Shown here one piece after another: positions 1 to 10,229 of a DNA stretch of 64,000 nt; the stretch's first letter is position 1, and every line of letters begins with the position of its first letter. Position numbers and translations under genes: made by a program. The notes below the pieces were generated by a model. The model was given only the letters and a program-made list of their open reading frames with translations. It was not told where the DNA came from and did not search any database. This stretch comes from Cladorrhinum sp. PSN259 (lineage: Eukaryota; Ascomycota; Sordariomycetes; Sordariales; Podosporaceae): contig MU867075.1 of the NCBI GenBank assembly GCA_033725935.1, positions 124,001 through 188,000 of the forward strand, read 5' to 3'.

Positions 1-1204
1 GGCCATACCTCGAGGCTCGTTGACGCAGCCAGTCGTCTCGATGCAGCCTCAGATCGGTTTAGGATTGCCATTATGGACAGTTGATTATGTGGTCAAAAAA
101 GCTTCTCGGCTAACAGCTCCCGTACTTGTTGGGCGGCGCAGTCCTTCAGAGATGATGCACCTCGAAACCTCGACTCGTACGTATAACTCCATCTTCGCGA
201 CCGGACAACGAGGAATAGACGCGACGGAAATTGACGGCCTCTTCAGCGAGTGGGTCCACGATAGATTCGAAGATCATGGCGGCCGCCGGTCTACTCCGAG
301 AAGGCGGCAATCCCCCGATCAGTACCAGTGAGTCCTACAGACGAATACCGGTTTGAAAATGGCAGGTTCTGACGAACTGGCCAGAGATTCTAGGGGCACA
401 AAGATTCGTGTCGACAACATCCACTACGAGTTGACGCAAGAAGAATTGGAGGTATGCATTGACGACACCCGACGTGGCAAGCGAGCGCTCACCAAGATGT
501 TATAGGGCCTCTTTGAGCGTATCGGACCTTTGATAAAGCTTGACATGAAGTATGACCGCGCTGGTCGCTCTGAAGGCACTGCGTTCGTCACCTATGAATC
601 GAGCAGAGATGCTATGCAGGCGATCAAGGAGTACGACGGTGCCAATGCTGCTGGTAAGTTATGACCAGGCCGTGATACCCGAAGTCGCATATTTTGTTGA
701 CCATGATCTTCAGGCCAACCCATCCGCCTCACCCTCTTGCCATCCGGTCCTAGACGCAACCCCTTTGACAACGCTGTCGTTCCCGGACGTCCTCTCGCTG
801 AGCGCATTACAGTTCCTGGCGGAAGAGCGCGTTCAGTCTCCCCTACTCGCCAGTCAGATGAAGAGGCTGCTCGTAGAGGAGTTGACAGATACCGACCAGG
901 CGCCCACGGCACCCGCTCGCGCAGCCCGATGCCAAACAGAAGACGTGATAATGGTGGTCGCAGACCTGGTGAGCGTCGGGGTGGTGGTAGTAGACGTGGA
1001 GGTGGTGACGACAGAGGAGACAGGAGCGAGCGGCCTGCTCGTGGAGGGGCACGTCCTAAGAAAACCCAGGAGGAACTTGACGCAGAGATGGAGGATTATT
1101 TTGCGGGCAATAATGCCGAACAACAAAATGATGGTGCTCCAGCTCAGGATTCAAACGGCGCGGCTGCTCTGGATGCGGGCGAGGATGTTGATATGATTGA
1201 GTGA
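1..1204 (+). CDS. ALY/REF-family mRNA export adaptor (Yra1/Mlo3-like), 5' end outside window
   Basis: RNA-binding adaptor that couples nuclear mRNPs to the export machinery through the DEAD-box helicase UAP56/Sub2 (family knowledge). Visible exons are about 142-176, 247-327, 385-451, 506-653 and 714-1204; all phases agree, giving 273 residues plus stop. Introns run 177-246, 328-384, 452-505 and 654-713, each GT..AG. The RRM starts at TKIRVDNIHYELT and carries the RNP1-like segment GRSEGTAFVTYES; after it comes an Arg/Gly-rich region (RRPGERRGGGSRRGGG) and the C-terminal motif EELDAEMEDYF, which matches the UAP56-binding motif of this family. The acidic SEWVHDRFED stretch before the RRM is typical of filamentous-fungal members. 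The start codon and at least one exon lie upstream of base 1; the 142 boundary (acceptor gcgcag) is the least certain. Confidence 0.85.
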
Positions 1205-1540
1205 TTTGGAGGGCAATTTTGTTTTGAGGAATGAATGAACTTATCAGCGGAGGGGAAGGTTTCACAAGCAAACAAACAAACACACAACCCATTATTTGAG
1301 CGGAAATTATACAGACTGGGAATTCGAATGGGCATTTTGGGAGGTTTGCCGTCTGTCTTTGAAGCAAATTGGCCGGCTTTGTTTTTACATTTATTATTCA
1401 GGGTTTTTTTTAGCATCCTGTCGACTCTTTTTGATAGAAATGGAATAAGCGCGTTTCTGTATGTCTTTATGCTTGTGTTGCCTTGTTTCTACCAATTACC
1501 CATCCTCGTTGTTTCTTCAATCTGTTAATCTTTTAATCTG
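1205..1540. other. Convergent intergenic region
   Basis: Lies between two genes that point at each other; it should hold both 3' UTRs. T-rich on the plus strand from about 1380 to 1540. No coding signal seen. Confidence 0.6.
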
Positions 1541-2640
1541 CTAATAATCTCCTGACTTGGTTTGGTTCCCCCCTTCCTCCTTCTTCTCTGCCCTCTTTCT
1601 CTTCCTCTCCGCCAGCCCCTCAGCAACAGCAACAGCCACATCCTCGGCATTAGTCCCCCTCTTACTCTTGCCAATCTTTTCCTGTCCCAGCACCGTATCC
1701 TCGGCCACTGTCCTAAACACCTCGGCCGCACCCAAAAAGATATCCGGCTCCAGCCCTCCGTCGTTTTCGTGGGTCGATGCGATCTCTTGCATCTCTTTCA
1801 CCCACCTCCCTGCTTTGGGGGCCAGACCTGCGACTGCCCTCTCCAGCTTTTGGTCGGCGCCGGCTCCCTGGATTTCTACGAGGGAGGATTTGAGCTCGTC
1901 CAGGACTCCCAAGTTGTGAGCGGTGGTTACGGCTTGTACCGCTATGGCCGCGTATCCCTTTGAGAGGGAGGCAAAGACCATTTTCAGGCCCGAGGCTTTC
2001 CCAACTTCCGGACCTAGGTATTTGGTGTTTAGTAGGGATCGGAGCTCTGGTGTGAGTGCTGAAGGCAAAGCTGGACCTGAGAGCGGGAGGAGGGGGACGG
2101 CCCATTTCTTGGACTGCGTGGGGGTGGAAGGAGAAAGACGAGGGGGGTGGCCTAGGATTGCGCCGTCTAGGAATGAGATCCTCGAAGGGTGGGAAGAGAA
2201 TAAAGAGGCTATTTGGCGGGATGTCGAAGGGGAGACTGCGTTTAGGTCTATGTATGTTGGTGGTTGGATTTGGGATGAAGATGAGGGTGTGAAGGCGGAG
2301 AGGATTCGTTGAGCTGTTGAGAGGGCTGAAGCTGGTGGGACTATGGAGAGGATTAGGTCTGCTTGGAGGAGTAAGGAGTCAGAGGCGACGAGGGTTGCTG
2401 AGGCGGAGATGGCGCGGGAGATGGTGTCCTCGCTGGTGAAGGTGTTAGTATTTGAGTGGGGAGAGGAGTAAGTGAGGGGGTGTGTTCTTGCCTTCGGTCG
2501 GTAACGTTGGTAAGTACTGCGTAGTTGTGAGCTGTGAGTAGTTTGGCGATTCCGGCTCCCATGTCGCCCATTGAGATGATGGCGATGATGCCTCGGTGGG
2601 AAGTTCGTAGGTCCGAGATGTTGGATTCTGAGGAGGACAT
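1541..2640 (-). CDS. 6-phosphogluconate dehydrogenase-like NAD(P)-binding protein (DUF1932 type)
   Basis: Two exons, 2640-2492 and 2432-1541, give 346 residues. The N-terminus has a Rossmann fold: a beta strand IIAIISMGDMGAGIAKLL with a Gly-rich turn, then ADLILSIVPPASA, the usual beta-alpha segment after the dinucleotide site in beta-hydroxyacid dehydrogenases. The C-terminal half (from about residue 170, KYLGPEVGKASGLKMVFASLSKG) matches the all-helical DUF1932 domain, where the GKASGLKM lysine sits in the predicted active site. The tail after residue 310 is Lys/Arg/Glu-rich. The intron (2491-2433) starts with GC instead of GT (exon AAG, intron GCAAGA) and has an ideal branch point TACTAAC. 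Substrate is unknown; members are annotated only as putative dehydrogenases. The ATG at 2640 opens MSSSESNIS. Confidence 0.8.
2433..2491 (-). other. GC-AG intron
   Basis: 59-bp intron in the 6PGDH-like gene. Donor is AAG/GCAAGA, branch point TACTAAC, acceptor CCAG. The GC start is required: joining 2492 to 2432 restores the DRSEDTISRA reading frame, and the only nearby GT donors do not keep phase. Confidence 0.7.
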
Positions 2641-2968
2641 TGTGATAGTAGAAAGTGTAGTTTCCAGTGAATTAGATTAAGCGTACTCAAAATTGAATAA
2701 TCTAAAGAGGGTTTGGCGCTGTGTCCGATGAATGAAAGGTGAGTGAGTGTTAACTTGAACCAAATGAGGGGTTGAAGTTTGACTGATAAAGAGGATGTGA
2801 CCCCACGATTGCGTGCTTAGCATGCAGTGTCCCACCACTCCTGCTGCAAGCTCAAGGGACAACACCACAGTTACCCCCTACCTTTGTATTGGACTTGATA
2901 TTATATCGCTTCATATTTTTTACAGTATCCTTAGAGATCTAGTTCATTTTTTCATCCTTTCCCCTTGA
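2641..2968. other. Promoter of the 6PGDH-like gene plus 3' UTR of the next gene
   Basis: Both flanking genes are on the minus strand. No open frame of interest; AT-rich around 2890-2960. Confidence 0.5.
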
Positions 2969-4805
2969 TCATTTTTCCTTCTTTCCCCCCTCCTCGCTCT
3001 CTCTTTGACTCTCTTCCAAGTCTCTACGCTTTTGAACCTCCTCCACAGTCATATATTCTTGATAATACTTCAAAGTAATTGGTAATGATGGCACCATGAC
3101 CATATACGAACTTGGTGCGTCAATCTTCGTCTTAAAGCCGCCCAACTCGGCGTGGTCTGATTCCACATAGATGGCCTCTGATGAGACAGCGCCAAAAAGA
3201 CCCGACTCAACTTTCCAGCCCTCCTTTCTGTCTTCAACCCGGGCTGTTGAGTCTTTCTTCCCCTCGGAGGCTGTGCCAATGGCGTAGGCAGATCCATTAG
3301 GATGAAATGCCTTTGTGTCATATGCCCTGGGGTATATCCCCTCTGTGAAGAACTGCACATATGATCCGGGGGTGACAATACCGCCGCCACCTGCAACATC
3401 CTCACCCTTGAACGATCGAATAAAGCTTTCTAGGTCCTCATGTTCCTCGGCGTTTAAGGTCGTCTCGGGATCCAGTGACAGAAGACCCTGCTTGGTACCC
3501 CAGCCGCCCCCGCCGCTCACTTTTGCTTTGTATTAGTTAAGAGAACGTAAGGTCCATAATCTGGACAGTTAGTTGACTCTACTTACGAATCTTGCGGAGT
3601 TGGCAGCCCCAGCCGAGAAGCCTGCCACAATATGGAGATGTTATCTGTGATAGCTCCCATTCTGCTGATGGTTTGTATTTTTTCACATTAATAGGGGCAA
3701 TGTATCTGTCAAGGATAGAAACAGCCTCAGCAACTTCTTTGGGAATGATCAAGGCCCAGACTCCAATGGGGCCACCGCTGGCCCCCTCTGTCTCCTGTGA
3801 CGGAATCTGCGAGCGCTTCTTGAGCAAGGTTGGGATGATGGCCTCCAACTCCTTGGAGGCTGGAGTCTCTGCTGAGTCGATCTCAACCTGACGCAGGATG
3901 TTTCCGAGACCGGCAACTATCTTACGCGGCTTCGTCAATGGGATAAGTGAGGTGGCTAGGAGGCTGCCATGCTCGGAACCGATGGGCAGAATGACAGATT
4001 GCACAATCTTCTCGCCCCTTGAGCCCATGGTCCATGCATTTCCGGCATCCACAGTACCTGACATGGAAGTCCATTCGCTCACAGAAAGGGCATGTGATCT
4101 GCCAGTCTGGAAGATTGTGTTCGCCAGCGGGAGGGTTACCTGTAGTGATGGATGGGGCTTCGGTCCGTGCCCCATGTAGGGGACCTGAAACTCGAGTGAA
4201 GGCTTCGGACCACCCGTACCAGAGAAACCATCCGTCTCGGCACGTACATCGGACCACAAAGAAGGAAGCATGGTTTCACTCTGTGCAGGCAGAATTGAGA
4301 TGCCTTCCCCGGAAGCAAATACGCCATTGCGGTCGTAACGTGGGACCTCATCAACGGCGGCGGTCAGCAGAGTGAGTCTGCCGCCGCGGGGGGCTGCCGT
4401 AGAACCCAGAAGCCGGGAGATGAAGTCATTATCATCCAACCAGGAGGCCAACCCTTTAGAAGTGAGTACCACGGCGGCATCATGTGTGTGAGGGACACGT
4501 AAGTTCTTTGATATGAGTTTAATTGCTTCTTCCTAGGCCTAAAGATTAGCTAATGTCCCGCGGCGTTTCCGAAGACCACGCGGCCCAGAAGATCATACCT
4601 TTAGTTTAGGATTGTCCTTTGCGGTTGTGGAAGACGAGTTGAGTTGGACAGTGACCTGGTTCAACTTGACTTGTTCCGGGTTCTGCCTACTTGAGCCCGC
4701 GATTGTGCGTCTCTGCTCAAAAGACCGGGCATATCTTGGGATTGGAGTCAGCAACACACCGGTGCCTGGGGTCCTCCCGACTAGCAGCAGCCTCCGGGTG
4801 AGCAT
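2969..4805 (-). CDS. Conserved ascomycete protein of unknown function, probably mitochondrial
   Basis: Three exons (4805-4599, 4532-3587, 3519-2969) join in phase to 567 residues; introns 4598-4533 and 3586-3520 are GT..AG. The first 35 residues (MLTRRLLLVGRTPGTGVLL, then ARSFEQRRT) are Arg-rich, hydrophobic and free of acidic residues until FEQ, as expected of a mitochondrial presequence. The middle contains a FASGEGISIL segment and the third exon begins LSGGGGWGTKQGLLSLDPE, a Gly-rich block that looks like the most conserved part. The C-terminus is Glu/Lys-rich. I do not recognise an enzyme. A weak resemblance in the N-terminal half to FIST-type sensory domains was considered but is not strong enough for a call. 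It is transcribed away from the acidic-protein gene at 5348 through a 540-bp divergent promoter. Confidence 0.8.
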
Positions 4806-5347
4806 TGTTGTTCACCGATTCGGGCACGGGCTGCCGATGTGTGTTCTATTTGTAACTGTGAATCAGGTACCTGTAAGATAGTAATTGGTAAATAACCGAC
4901 CAATTGAATTTGAAAATCCCTCTTGGCTTACACAACCCTAACCCCCTACACTGTGTAAGTGACATCATACCTTCCTTTTCTATCAACAAGGCAATCCTCT
5001 CACCTAGGCCAGCTTCCGATCTCCTACCCGAGTTAATTTCACTCTGATGATACGAGTAACACCTGCCATCTATCTTGAAGATATTACCCCCTCAGTTACC
5101 TTGTAGTGTAAGGGAACTTTTGATCTCCAAGATCACACATAATACCACAAACATCGAGTCCCCTCGTGAAACCCCCCTCCCCCCTTTTCAAAGATATAAA
5201 CCCTTTTCATCCCATCTCATCAACCCTTCGAGTCCTATCATACCATCTCATTTCACTCACGGCCCGTCTCTTGTGACTTTCATCTGATCTTCTTCAAATC
5301 CACAATCCACCCAAGCATACCATTACGCTTCAAAGCCCTTCTTCAAA
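4806..5347. promoter_or_regulatory. Divergent promoter between 4805(-) and 5348(+)
   Basis: Contains a TATA-like GATATAAA at about 5193-5200 on the plus strand followed by a CT-rich leader (to 5347), so the plus-strand gene probably has a TATA-type core promoter with transcription starting in the pyrimidine tract. No TATA is evident for the minus-strand gene. Confidence 0.45.
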
Positions 5348-5646
5348 ATGGCAACCAACTCATCTCGCGGTAACCCCAGTATGTAACCCTTCCGTACTCT
5401 CCCCATCGTTTCACACGAATTCTCATACTAACTAACATACACCCAAAAACAGTCGCAGCAGGTGACGACGCCCCGCCAGCCACAGATGACTACGTCCCGC
5501 CCGTCAGCACCGAGACCAAGGAAGATGTCACCGACACCGCTGCCGCCGTGCACCAAGGCGGAGAGGACGCTTCCGCCCCCGTCACGGAGGACCAGACCGT
5601 CCCTGAGGTAGTGGAGGATGAGGACGGGGAGTCTTCAAAGAAGTAA
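5348..5646 (+). CDS. Small acidic hypothetical protein (74 aa)
   Basis: Two exons, 5348-5378 and 5453-5646, split by a 74-bp intron with donor GTATGT, branch CTAAC (overlapping copies in actaactaac) and acceptor AACAG. The product starts MATNSSRGNP and continues with a strongly acidic, Pro/Thr/Val-rich, low-complexity sequence ending EDEDGESSKK. No signal peptide, membrane segment or cysteine; likely intrinsically disordered. The TATA-like element and CT-rich leader upstream, and a clean start context (tcaaaATGgc), favour a real and possibly well-expressed gene. I do not recognise a family; acidic histone-chaperone-like peptides were considered but no defining motif is present. Confidence 0.6.
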
Positions 5647-6191
5647 GAGTAGCCTTCTTTGGAGTTCATTCTCAAGATACGTCAAACATGAAAGGGGGCA
5701 AAAGAATCAGATGAAGATGAAGAAGAAGGGCAGGCCCCTCTTCTCGGTTTAGGTAGACATGGAAATCAACCGTAACTCATTGATCAATGAAATTAAATCC
5801 TCCATTACGGCCGAGCACCATCGCACCAACTCAAGGTATATCATCTTCAATGAAAACTACCTATTCAGGGACCCCAAGTACACTTTTAGATCCTACTTCT
5901 GGTATCACACCCATACATGTATCGTCAAGGTCAAAAGGGGAATTGATATGACAGTGAGAAAGAAAGAAACATGTACGCTTCGCTTCTGCTTATTGAAGAA
6001 ATAAGAAAAGTTTACCTAGTAATATACCTCCCAGTTGCTGTCCTGTAACCCCAGCCAGATTTTAAGAAAAGAAGAAAAAAAGGGGGTAAGAGAGACCGCG
6101 TCCCTACCTCCCACCATGTAAATACCATAACATTAAAATATCCTCATCATATATTCATCATCAAACAAACCCATCGTCCTCCACCCCCCGC
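5647..6191. other. Convergent intergenic region (3' UTRs)
   Basis: Between the acidic-protein gene and the F-box gene. A frame at 5759-6004 has no recognisable content and lies where the 3' UTR is expected. Confidence 0.5.
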
Positions 6192-9100
6192 TCACATAAC
6201 GACACACTTCGAACCACCACCACCTTCACCATCCCCATTCCCTCTCCTAGTCAATCGGGAAATTGCAGTACCCGCATGACTCTTCGCCTTATCCTTCTTC
6301 CAGTTCTTTGCGCTCGTATTAAATGTCGGCATCGGCTGCTGCAACCACATCCCACCATCCGTCGTCACATCCGTCCAACCACTAGTACTTATCGCATCCG
6401 CGTCCTTCTTCTTGCCTTTACCCCTACCCCTATTACTCTTCGACCTACCGGTCCAGCCTCTTTTCTTTGCATCCGCAATATTTTTGGCCGCGCTTCTCTC
6501 TGCCCTGCTCGGTTTCCGATTCAGCGATGGGACACGTCCAACAGATGAGCCCGGTGCAGGTGGCACATTGAGTCCCCCTGCTGACATGCTATAAATCATA
6601 TCAAGACGATAATCGGGTTGTTGTTGGTGGTGAGTAACAGGCGGTCTCAAAATAGCGGATTGCGTAATCGGCCTCGGGTGTCTGGGAACGGGCGCCAGGA
6701 TAGGAGTTTCCGCTCGCCTACCAGAAATGCGTCGCTCGGGAGGATCGAACGCTCCCGAGACACCCTTCGGTGTGCTGATAATAAGAGGCATTTCTTCCTG
6801 TGGAGGAATAGGGGTGGTCACGATATCTGGCCGATGAGGCTGAGGCTCGTGGATAGTAGCCCGTGACTGAGTTCTTTGATGTGGAGATCCCGGCTGGAAC
6901 GGGAAGGAATAATGCTGTTGCTGAGAGACCGGACGCTGATACGAGGTTCGTCGCCATGGTTGAAGATCCTCATTGGACGGGCCAGCCTCGCTACGAGCAT
7001 ACTCACCGATCGGGAGCCGTGGTGGCAGTTCGAAGTCACCTGACAATGGTCTTGATCCATCGATACGACTGCTCAAGCTCATCATATGATCGGCCCGTGG
7101 TAGAGGAGGTGGATAAGACTGTGACATCAATGCTTCGCTGCCATGAGCAGGAGGGGCGGAATAGGGATACCCATTGGGCGCCGCGGCAGCAGCAGCAGCG
7201 GCGGCGGCGGTGTTGATTGGGATTGGTTGTGTGGGCCATGTTCTCGAAACGGAAAGCCCCCTCCCGGCCGGATCTCTTATCACCGACTGGCCGATATGTG
7301 GTAAATGGTGGCGCATTTGAATCGATGTAGGCTCTTGTGAAATGGAACCATGCTGACTGTGGGCTGCAAGCGGAAACTGGCGCTGAGTGGCTGGTGGGGG
7401 AGATATGACGGTTGAACGAGCTGCATCGGGTGGCGTTGGATTGCTTACAGTCCGATTATCACCGGACTCTTCAATGTGAGAAACCTGCTGTCTGACAGGC
7501 GCAAGGGCTGGAGAATCTGGCGGTGACACATCATAGATGTTGTCTCCTTCGTGATAACGAGAATCCCTAGAAGCAGGGCGTTCAGCAATAGTCCGCTGGA
7601 TTGATAGTGAGCTACCACTACGTTCGTGTGTAGCCGCTGGGATTCGCGGAACGGGAGGTAAGGTTGCTATGCTCGCTGGAAGAGCTGGGACTGGGGGGAC
7701 TGCTGATATTGAAGGAAGAGGGGGGACCGGGGGCACCGGCGAGGAATGGCGGTTAGAAGTAGCCACTGTCTGACTGCGTCGAGGCTGCTGATGCATAGAA
7801 GCAGAAGACATCCGTGCTGCTTGTCTATTGTCCATGCTGACAGGCGGATGTCTCCTGTTCTCAGCGGGCTGTACAGGAGCGGGCGCCGGGATCGCGGTAT
7901 GACGCAGGAAAGCCGGTAAATCACCGGGATCTTCCTTCTGATATGGAGGCGGTGGTGGCACCCAGTTATCTGCGTCGCTCTCGTGCGGATGTTCGGAGCG
8001 GCCGTCAGCTCTACGGTACTCGACAGGGCCGGCCGTTGGTTGCTGAGGCTGCAATCGTCGGTTGTTGGCGGCGGCTGTGGCAGCACGTCTGAGTGTAGTT
8101 CCAGAACGGGGGTCCCCTTGGGAATAGGGGGCATCTAGTGCCTCTTGCTCCTCGATTATAGATTCTGTTTCACCTTCCTCTGCAGGACCTGAAGTTGGAT
8201 TTGTCCTCCGTGTGTTAACAGGGAGAGTCCCTATCTTTCGGGGCACAAGAGGATCGTCTTCATCGTCATCGGCCTGCTCTGCTGAGTTTGTAGCTTGTGT
8301 AGGGAGAGGTGGGGGGCGGGCGGCACTTGTGGTGCTTCGCATTACGGCAGCAGAGCGGCTTGCCCTCTTCTGAGCAACAGTCCTGCGACGAACAATGGCG
8401 ACTTCGGTCTCAATGTCGCGATGTTCTTCCTCGAGTACCTCTGGCTCTTTCGTTCCGACTTCAATCTCGATCTCCTTCACCTCGCCGTTTGTGAAAGCGT
8501 AATCAAAGTCTATCACAGTGATCCGACCACCGTCCACAAAATCCATCCCTTCATCGTCCCCAATGCATACATTTGGCACAACGCCTCGAGCAGCAACAAT
8601 CAAGCGCTCCCTGGTGCAGGAGTCGGCAAAATCGGCAACGAACTTGACAGTGCTAACACCCTCGAGCTCACCGACCTTGTACCCACCAACGAATGTGTTC
8701 CGAAGCTTGTCGCATAGAATCTGCCATTGGGGTACCCTTGCCGTCTCGTTCTCTTGCGCTCGGGTAGCGGAGCGAGCTGAAGGTCCGCTGTTTCGACGCA
8801 AAAGTCCGTTCCCACCAGTAACAGCATCCGTGCTAGTATTGACCATATCTGGGACGGCGTCCAAATCCTCCGGTATTCCATACAGCCAGATGTCTTTGCC
8901 TTGAAACCCAGCCGATACAAGCTCGCCGTAGTATGAGGCAGCCGGGAGAGTGCAGGGAATAAGCCTGGTCTGTGATGAAGTGTTAGGCACCGGCCCCGTG
9001 AAGTATGTCGTTCCGTTCCTGAGATCGTCGATGCGCACTGCCCTAAAAGTCTCGAAACTGCGGTCATAGGTAAACGTCCATCCAGCTTCTTCGTACTTTC

Positions 9101-10229
9101 CCTCTTGTATCAGGACTGCATGACTGCAGTCGCGACTCGTATTTGGGAACAGAATTGATGTCGTCCACAACGCACTAATATCATCGTCTGCCATAAGACT
9201 TCCAGGGTCGTAGTAAGGTGCGGTAATGATTACTGTGTTAGGTTGTGATGAGTGAACAGTTGTGCCAAGAATCTGGGTTCCGTCGAATGAGAAAGTCAAA
9301 GAATCAACAGCATCACATTTGACTGCTCTCCTGTCCGTAGCCATTGCAGTTTGATTCAATGACGACACCTCGATACCTCCTTCGTAGGCTGCAGCTAAAA
9401 CTGAACCACATGGTGACAATGCGATGGCGCGTGGGCTGTGGTCAAGAATCATGGAATGTGATCGCTTCGGCGGTGTCTGGGTGAGGTCGTAGATATCGAC
9501 TTGCATTTCGGTGAGCAGTACTGCAAGCATCGAGCCCTGATCGTTGATGCATGTCGCAACAGGTCGTCGCAGAATTTTGAGCTCCCTCTTCACTTCAATT
9601 TCGGCACCTCTCACGTCGATCACATGTATCCTGGACGAGTTGTATGCCAAAAGATGGTGACCTTTTGGTGAAGCGCTGAACTGAATACCCTCTCCACCGG
9701 GACAAGACGAGGAGCTGATTGAATTGGAGATGACCTTGATGATCGTTTGTCTGGGTCGCAGGTAGGCCTCGAACAAGTTGCGCTTCACTTCCTTTGCGAA
9801 AAGTCTCCGAAGCCTAGGCAGGTCATCGTCGCCTTTGAATTTTGGCGGAGTTTTATGGCTCATGGCATACGATGGGCAGTTCGCCAGATGGTGGGCATAT
9901 AAATGGGCTTGTTGGGCAACGCTTCTCCATTTTGAATTCAGGAGGACGAGGGATGCGAAGCCATTCGAGTCTGTTTCCTCGAGGATCCTGGGCAATTGTT
10001 AGATTGGTAATTCACACAAGGACCTAGATGTGCTAAGAAGATAATAGAGGACAAGAAAATCTGGAACACACTGTTGGATGATCTCGTCGGGAAGGCGCTC
10101 AAAGGCTGAGGGTTCAGCCTCATCATGATCAACGTCAATTTCGGCATCAATACTGTCGGCGGTTATAATGAACGGCGTCTTTTCGATCGAAGGCCTACGG
10201 CCCTCGTCGCCCGCATCGGCGACCTCCAT
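6192..10229 (-). CDS. F-box protein with beta-propeller-like region and C-terminal CaaX box
   Basis: Two exons, 10229-10072 and 9987-6192, encode 1,317 residues; the intron (84 bp) has donor GTGTGT, branch CTAAC and acceptor CCCAG. Residues about 44-90 form an F-box (FERLPDEIIQQILEET, then LVLLNSKWRSVAQ), which in this family binds Skp1 of SCF ubiquitin ligases. Residues about 100-420 read as repeated beta-strand segments of WD40 type (FSASPKGHHLLAYNS, then IALSPCGSVLAAAYEGG, then LTFSFDGTQILGTT), presumably the substrate-binding propeller. The remaining 850 residues are Pro/Ser/Arg-rich and disordered, with an 11-Ala run near the middle of the tail and a basic stretch (AKNIADAKKRG, then GRGKGKKKD). 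The last residues are SKCVVM, a CaaX box with X=Met, predicting farnesylation. Targets are unknown. Confidence 0.85.

Noticed and set aside
20..331. Stand-alone 103-codon frame at the window start
   Set aside because: It is two exons of the ALY/REF gene read through introns: SEWVHDRFED belongs to exon 247-327, and the stop lies inside the next intron.
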